Shown in pieces: positions 58,236-64,000 of a stretch of 64,000 nt of DNA. Below the pieces are notes generated by a model, which was not told where the DNA came from, searched no databases, and saw only the letters and a program-made list of their open reading frames with translations. Position 1 is the first letter of the stretch. Every line of letters starts with the position of its first letter. Source of the stretch: Takakia lepidozioides (taxonomy: Eukaryota; Streptophyta; Takakiopsida; Takakiales; Takakiaceae); contig CM060734.1 of the NCBI GenBank assembly GCA_030704615.1, positions 42,362,042-42,426,041 of the forward strand. The letters run 5' to 3'. The position numbers and the translations under genes were made by a program.

Positions 58236-58267
<32 letters not shown>
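58236..58267. repeat. (CT)n microsatellite in RLK leader
   Basis: About 16 CT units read as GA on the gene strand. They lie between the TATA box and the start codon, so probably in the 5' UTR, where GA tracts are common in plants. Confidence 0.85.
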
Positions 58268-58269
<2 letters not shown>

Positions 58270-58271
58270 AG

Positions 58272-58299
58272 CACGTGCTACCAAGTTACCTCTATATAC
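58272..58299 (-). promoter_or_regulatory. Core promoter of the receptor kinase gene
   Basis: GTATATAG on the minus strand (58299-58292) is a plausible TATA box about 205 bases before the ATG. A CACGTG G-box lies at 58272-58277. The evidence is motif and position only. Confidence 0.5.
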
Positions 58300-58499
58300 G
58301 CCTAACCGTGGTCGGGTACATGGGGGCATACTGCTACATGGCTCCTCAGAGTCCTCACTGGCCATGTACCTGAACTATCACGGAACGTTCGAAGCAACAA
58401 CGGAAATGGCGGGTACATCAATCAGATAAGCTCACATGTTTTTTTTTTTGTTTTTTCTGCATTTACAAAATAACTAATAATAATTGTACAACAGAATCG

Positions 58500-58670
58500 T
58501 GAGATAGGAGCGGGGAGGATCGCTCCACGATCCAAGGGTCGGAAGGGCGGAAGGGCCCGCCCGACACAGCCTCGGGCGGAACCGGCGCCGCCCCCCGCGG
58601 CCCGCGCGGCCCGTTCAAGGCCAGCGCCGGGTGCCCAGATGAAATGACCGGCCGTTCTTATTTGTAGTAT
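58500..58670. other. GC-rich patch of unknown origin
   Basis: Dense CG dinucleotides and runs such as CCCCCCGCGGCCCGCGCGGCC contrast with the AT-rich surroundings. It could be rDNA-derived, a CpG-rich promoter or foreign. I cannot assign it. Confidence 0.4.
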
Positions 58671-58799
58671 GTTATGTACATGCCGCCGCGGCTACATAAT
58701 TCGAAAAATCAGGCAGGTATACTAAATACATAAATATAATTATTATCTGAGTATGAGTATCTTCTTGTTGACTGAGAAAAGCAGTCGTATAGTGAAAGA

Positions 58800-58947
58800 G
58801 TGGAATTGACTGCACAGGTGGCAGTTTTGCAATGGCTCTTGAAGAACACATCCATCAGCGAAAAAGATACCGCTGGATTTTACATCCATTTCTGGATGGA
58901 ACATCCACTCCCAGAAGGCCAGTCAACCGATCGCATTGATTCTAGTC

Positions 58948-58978
<31 letters not shown>

Positions 58979-59039
58979 TGAGGAGTGGGCCCAAGACGAG
59001 ACTGACGATCATGAAGGTAGTGCTGTCGAGTTGTTGTAG
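58800..59039 (+). CDS. Short ORF with Lys-rich tail, doubtful
   Basis: A 79-codon ORF with no recognised domain, ending in a low-complexity RKKKKKKN segment and an acidic tail. Coding status is uncertain; it may be one exon or chance. Confidence 0.2.
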
Positions 59040-59134
59040 CCCACGAGGGCTATCGCATCGCAGGGTCCATGGATTGTTCGAAGCATAAATTTTTTTCAAA
59101 ATGGTACATAGACTAGAATTCGAGAAGCCGGCCT

Positions 59135-59290
59135 GCACAGGCTCAACGTGTTGTATAAAGGATTGGTGACGAGGAGCCTGCGCAGGGCCCACTTTTATGT
59201 TGTGTGCTCGCCTACGTCTTTTATGGCTATCACCATACAAGCTCTCTGTCTCTGAACATCTCATATTAAATGCCTGCATCTGAGAAGAAC
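59135..59290. repeat. Dispersed repeat, partner of 32505-32650
   Basis: CTCAACGTGTTGTAT, AAGGATTGGTGAC, AGGAGCCTGC and TTTTATGGCTATCA occur in the same order as at 32511-32610. Confidence 0.75.
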
Positions 59291-59439
59291 CAATGCAGCA
59301 AGCGTTTATTAGTGCAAAAGTCTAGCTGCAATAGTAGCAGATTTGGGCGGTAAAAGTGGGAGTCCATGGGTGGAAAGTTCATTATTTAGAGTCAGATTCC
59401 CTATCATACATAAATATCTAGAACTGCATACATTAAACG

Positions 59440-59645
59440 TATGATATGAAATGTAGCAACTGTAAAGGCGAGGAGGTTGATGAGGAGTCAGGACGGTCAC
59501 TTTTCTTTGGAGGCCTCACTGTCCGACAGATTAGTTCGGATTTCGAGGAGCTTCTCGGAAAGTCGTGGATGGCAGTCTAGGAAGTACATATAGGTATCAT
59601 GGCAGGTGGATCGATAGTCAACAGTTGCAGAGTAGGTAGTCGCTT
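59440..59645. repeat. Dispersed repeat, copy 2
   Basis: Partner of 35560-35790. It shares GATGAGGA, TTTCGAGGAGCTTC and GGCAGGTGGATCGATAGTC. Confidence 0.75.
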
Positions 59646-59649
59646 TAGA

Positions 59650-61230
59650 AGCATCTGGAAGGTGTAGCAACGACTTTGAATTGACCACGTGCGAGTGGTG
59701 ATTATCTAAATTCTCACGGAAGTTCGAGTAGTTTATATTTTAATTTGGATGTGCTTGATTTGAGGATGAGTACGTCCGCTTGCTGGCGGCTGATTTCACT
59801 GTAGCAAGTGGTCTGCATGCAATCTCATCAGCGGTTGCGTAGCGGAGAAAATTGGACTCCTGAAACATTCTCTTCAATGCAAGAAGATGAGTAAATAAGC
59901 ATGTCGTCGAGTTGAGTTGCGCCTCGTGTACACTTTGGTTTTGGTCGGTCCGAGAACTTTGTATAGGATCCGACAATATACCCTAACGTAACATTCATGA
60001 CCCAAGGACACAAGCTTTTTGGCCATGTCTCTGCAAATTGCTTTCTATCTACAAAATTGAACCATTCAAATATGTTCCTTCCTACATCTTCAGTATCCCA
60101 GATCTCTTGGGAAGGTCAAAGAAATCCCGAGGGTGGGAGCAATCAATGGTTCAAGGAGGGGGTGCTATGGTGAGGGTGCAATTTGCGAGGGAGGTGTCCA
60201 GCTTCCAGAAACAGCTGCCGCCAACCTGTGGGGTCCACCGGCAGCATATGATGCATCGACGGGGCCCATAATGCAATGGGTTGATTTGATCTCTTTTTCT
60301 TTGCACAAAATCACATTTCTATTGAGCAGTCTAAGCTTGTTTGATTTGGTTGAGGTATTGCTTGGTTGCGATTTTCAGTGAGTAATATCACCATGGGTGC
60401 ATCTCAGGATATAGATACGCAAGCGGGTTAGAGATTCAGGAGGGGTTTCGGTAGAGTTCCCTGACATTTCTGACCCACATGGGGCCCCACAACAAAAGCA
60501 AACTGTTCGTGCACCGTGACACTATTATTTTTCATTGGCACTTGTTTTATAAAATTCCTCTGTTTCATTTGCATCTTTCGCTGTCTCCACATAAAATGTC
60601 ATACAGTTCCAGCATATGGAATGCAAGACCACCTTCATGATGTAGTACTCCTATCCCTAAATTTTCAGACTTTTTGGGCAAGTTCTTGGGGTACCTACCT
60701 CCTTTGTACTGATCTGCAAATTTCATAGATTTTGGGCATGTAGATTTTGTGCATGCATTCATTGGCTTATGTATCCTAGATGCGTCACAAAACGCTGCGC
60801 TCCCAAAGGTTGTCCGACCAGTTGGGAACTTTGTCTGGAACCCTTCTCTCAAGGGCCCAAGGCGAACCCACCATTGTACCGTCCCTCGCATGCAGCATTG
60901 ATGGGAGGTTGTTATCATCAACGTCAAGGCTCGTCACATTCTGCACAGCAAATGACAGCATATAATGTACGTGGAGCCATAAAGCTCGCTTCTCTACAGC
61001 TTTGATGAACCTCAGTGGGCACAGTACGCTGCGTGATACCCTTCCATCATGCATCACTCCACCACTCTTACCTGCTCCAAAATGTGCATCTAACTCAAAA
61101 CCCAAGAATTGTTTTCGCTTGTTCACGTGTTCCTGCAGCGCTCTCGACTCTCCATCCCCACATTTCAGAAATGCAGACTCATGTCGGCCGCCAACCAAGT
61201 CAAGTTTGTTTACCCCTAAAGGACGTCGGG
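59650..61230. other. Intergenic, no supported gene
   Basis: Overlapping minus-strand ORFs at 60565-61198 have no recognised domain. Confidence 0.4.
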
Positions 61231-61231
61231 T

Positions 61232-61330
61232 GGTGGAGCACTTGGATGCGGTAGAGTTCTGTTATAATAACACAAAACACTCCGCAACGGGAGTTGGGTC
61301 AGATTACTTGCCACGCTCCTACTCCCATGG
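61232..61330 (+). pseudogene. Ty3/gypsy integrase remnant
   Basis: The frame encodes EHLDAVEFCYNNTKHSATGV, the typical gypsy integrase segment around FxYN and HSATG, after a Gly-Arg-Arg lead. Nothing else of the element is visible nearby. Confidence 0.65.
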
Positions 61331-61339
61331 ATGATAGTG

Positions 61340-62950
61340 GATGAAAGTGAACCTTGAAGATGAATGGTAGATGTGAGAGGAGCACATGTGGGAATTTACA
61401 GCGCCAAAAAATCATAAAAGCTCTGCTCCCTAGAATTTTGCAAAGTGTCAGGGCTTCATGAAATCCAGTGTTAGAGCACCATTGACCTGCCTACGTGGCA
61501 ATCAAATGGGCAATGTTCAAGATAACATCTAGGGCTGAAAATTTATCATAATGCCAAAAAATTTGGACAAAGCACCGTGAGATATTACTGTGCATTTATT
61601 TACTAGAGGAATTGGAAAACAAATGTCACCTCGTGGGTGTACTTGGGAAAGAAGCCAAAACAAGATAATTTACCCCCAGATTTCACATACAAATAGCCCC
61701 CCATAAATTTGGTATTTTGGTTTGAGATTCTGGGAGATGACTTGTTCATTGCCCCCTATCCGGATTATGGAGGCCATTTCTCCAAGAAAAAATATAAAAT
61801 CACCAAACTTGCATGGTCAAAGCAATTTTTCCTTTTTTTTTTTTTGTTGATGGTGTCAACTTGGCCAATTTTCTTTTGTTATAATCTACTAAATGAAACG
61901 GTCAAAGGTGCTACAATTTTTCGAGGACCTTCATGTAGTAGGTAGGGATGAAATGGAACGGTCCATCCAGCTGGATGTAAGGGGGTAGGAACTTACATCT
62001 CAGGAATGGAGGGTATGGCCCACTTTTTGGGAAAACTCCCAAAAGTAAGCTCCTCCTTTAGGGTTTAAGAACACGGAGCTCGTGTGTGAAGCTGTAGTAC
62101 GCATTTAAAGAGATGTGGATGACTAGATGCTTACATGAATCATAAATCAACTATTCATTAATACGTAATAAATTTATATGCAAGTTTTCTGTAAAAAATA
62201 CTAATACATCATCTTGTAGTATGTTAGAAACAAATGAATTAGTCTCAATGATACTAGTATATGGATGAATAATTTTCTTGATGTTGGTTTTGATGCATAA
62301 CTTATAAGCAGCTCATATTTTATGTTTTAATGAAACACATTTAGTCCTAAAACTTCTAATACGATGAAACAATGTCGTTAACATCATATGAAATATTTTC
62401 ATCTTCTAGTGTTGAATATACAATGGCCATACTATCCATATTATTGTCATTTACAAACCTCCATCACTTCCAATATCCATATTTTTATCTTATGTACAAA
62501 TAGTTGTTGGTAAAATACCAGGTTTTTATCCTACCATTATCATGGGTGATTAAATAATATTAATATACTATAAAATAATTCGTCAATGTCAAAACAATTG
62601 TTATATTTTATTAGGACGATTAACATGATACTTCAATTTATGCAAGTGACTACAATATATGGTTGACAATTGATCACATTTGGATAAATACACCAAACCA
62701 ACACTGCATATTTGAAGTTTATATAAACATATTACAGATCACAAACCTATATACATAACTTTCAAATTGCCGAATGATGTTGTTAAATACCAGCATTCAC
62801 ATTAATGGTGTCTTGTATATTCTATATTGGAGGGTGGAGCCATTATGCTCCAGCCGCTTGTTACGACTAGAGACCGGACAGCCCCCCCAAAACTATCATA
62901 AGCACAGAAGATGACTAATCGAGCGGTGAACGAAGGATATGACATGCCGA
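61340..62950. other. AT-rich intergenic sequence
   Basis: It contains the diverged repeat at 61780-62000 related to 36600-36850. No gene is recognised. Confidence 0.4.
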
Positions 62951-63045
62951 ATCCTCAAAGTTTACACTAGGCAATCAAAGCTAGCCTTCAGTCGTCATAA
63001 AATGAAAACAGTTCCACACCAAAGGCAAGGCCGAATTAGAAGACT

Positions 63046-63640
63046 TTAATGCCCGGGTTTGGAAACAATATGATGATTACATTGGACTTCACCGTTTTGC
63101 TTCTCAATAGCCCTCCTCCACATGTCTTTTATGCTAGTCCACGGAGCGGTGAACACTCCTATAATTGAAAAAATATGCTCCGTCTCAATCTGGCTTCCAG
63201 GGATGCCAAAGATTTGTCTTGCAAGAAGACCCACCGTAGAAAACTTGGCCTCGTGCATCGGCCTCCACGCCAATGGATCCTTGCATTTTTCAACATCAAC
63301 TGAAAAACGCCTATATAGGGTCAATTCTCTACTCACAACCTCCTTAGTGGCTTCAACACTTGTCTCACAAGTCTGAAATAAATCAATAGTGTTAGCTTGA
63401 ACTGGACTAGAGTTACTCTCAACAGCAATAGTTGGCATAAGATCATAATAACACACAAGAAGCATATTGATTAAGGATTTAAAATTATAGTCCATGACAA
63501 TGCGCATGGCATCAACCGGCCCGCATAACCGGAGACCAAACCGAGGCCTTTGAATCTGGGGTCTAACATCAAGACAAGCATAAAGGGTGCCAGGACATTG
63601 ATAATTTCTTGTTTCATGCGAGCTAACATTTCGGCCAATT
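63046..63640 (-). pseudogene. hAT transposase, C-terminal part
   Basis: The minus strand encodes the hAT core end and dimerisation domain. LAPFMLVLMLDPRFKGL (about 63595-63545) is the family's LMLDPRFK block. After a frameshift near 63515 come MLLVCYYDLMP and the dimerisation segment FSTVGLLARQIFGIPGSQ followed by IETEHIFSIIG, matching the LArqiLgIpgSqietERiFS pattern with Arg changed to His. The catalytic N-terminal part would lie to the right (63.6 kb onward) and is not clear. A fragment; it may extend past the window. Confidence 0.82.
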
Positions 63641-63649
63641 CTCCATCAA

Positions 63650-64000
63650 AATCATGGAGTTGAAAGTTTGCAACCTTGGTTGTTGGGTCTGTAAGCTATT
63701 TCTTGCTGCAACTGTATGGTCATGGTAATTGCAACATTCAGATAATAACCAGTGGCCATGGCTTTGATTCAGCATACACGCCGTGACGACATGTGACATC
63801 ATTTTCACGATGGTCTTTGCTACAGCCCATGTCTTGGCAGTAGGAATTCGAGCCGCTAAGACAAGTGTTTGTCGACCATAACACAAGTGAATTGGAGCCC
63901 TAAACCATATGACATCTTGAAACATCATAACTCGAGATGCAAATCTGCGCCCACAATTGATAGAGAAATATAAATTATTGTGTAATCACTAATAACCATA
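63650..64000 (-). other. Probable upstream hAT sequence, unresolved
   Basis: A minus-strand ORF (63928-63623) lies where the middle of the hAT transposase should be, but no diagnostic motif is seen. Confidence 0.3.

Noticed and set aside
60565-61198. Leucine-rich-repeat gene fragment (VTSLDVDDNNLPS)
   Set aside because: Only one short LRR-like phrase, with no repeat periodicity or flanking motif.

Overview
The window is nuclear DNA of a land plant. It holds two host genes with introns whose joined exons stay in frame (a polyphenol oxidase and a HAESA/HSL-type leucine-rich-repeat receptor kinase), plant-type PPR fragments, TTTAGGG-like telomeric motifs and dense nested retrotransposons. The PPO layout, the PPR style and the DUF7869, hAT and copia families suggest a seed-free plant (bryophyte, lycophyte or fern); I cannot name the species.

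Layout. 0-1.7 kb: end of an LTR element with an inverted LTR piece, then a copy of intron 1 of the receptor kinase gene found at the other end of the window. 2.1-3.8 kb: degenerate repeats with telomere-like units. 4.4-9.8 kb: a broken DUF7869 (RNase H-like, transposase-like) gene on the minus strand, a divergent promoter region, and traces of a plus-strand gene whose likely later exon lies at 29.8-30.4 kb. Six copies of a 24-nt near-palindrome mark this locus. Between its halves sit about 20 kb of nested elements.

9.85-29.3 kb: two copies of one Ty3/gypsy family. The plus-strand copy encodes zinc-knuckle Gag (inverted), aspartic protease, a cytosine-5 DNA methyltransferase, reverse transcriptase, RNase H and an integrase tail ending in a PHD finger. 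It is cut inside the methyltransferase by a 5,980-bp CACTA transposon (exact inverted ends, ACT target duplication) that carries PPR fragments. The minus-strand copy starts at the last methyltransferase motif and keeps RT, RNase H, integrase and PHD. Both copies have a UAG-CAA-CCA stop between methyltransferase and RT. Both are dead. Pieces of two copia elements and of a duplicated receptor-kinase 3' end lie between them, rearranged by an inversion that can be reconstructed.

30.7-37 kb: mostly repeat-rich intergenic DNA with tRNA-like SINE segments. 37.2-41.8 kb: a complete four-exon polyphenol oxidase gene (597 aa). 44.7-50.4 kb: a LINE on the minus strand split by a 3,016-bp copia element with ATCAC target duplication. 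51.3-58.1 kb: a complete five-exon LRR receptor kinase gene (1,047 aa, minus strand), with a LINE 3' end in intron 3 and a tandem duplication across the intron 4/exon 5 boundary. 58.3-64 kb: promoter, GC-rich patch, dispersed repeats, a gypsy integrase remnant and a broken hAT transposase.

The host genes do not form a pathway. PPO oxidises phenolics, and the receptor kinase is a likely peptide-signal receptor. The most unusual content is the gypsy family that joins a DNA-methylation writer and a PHD chromatin reader in one polyprotein.
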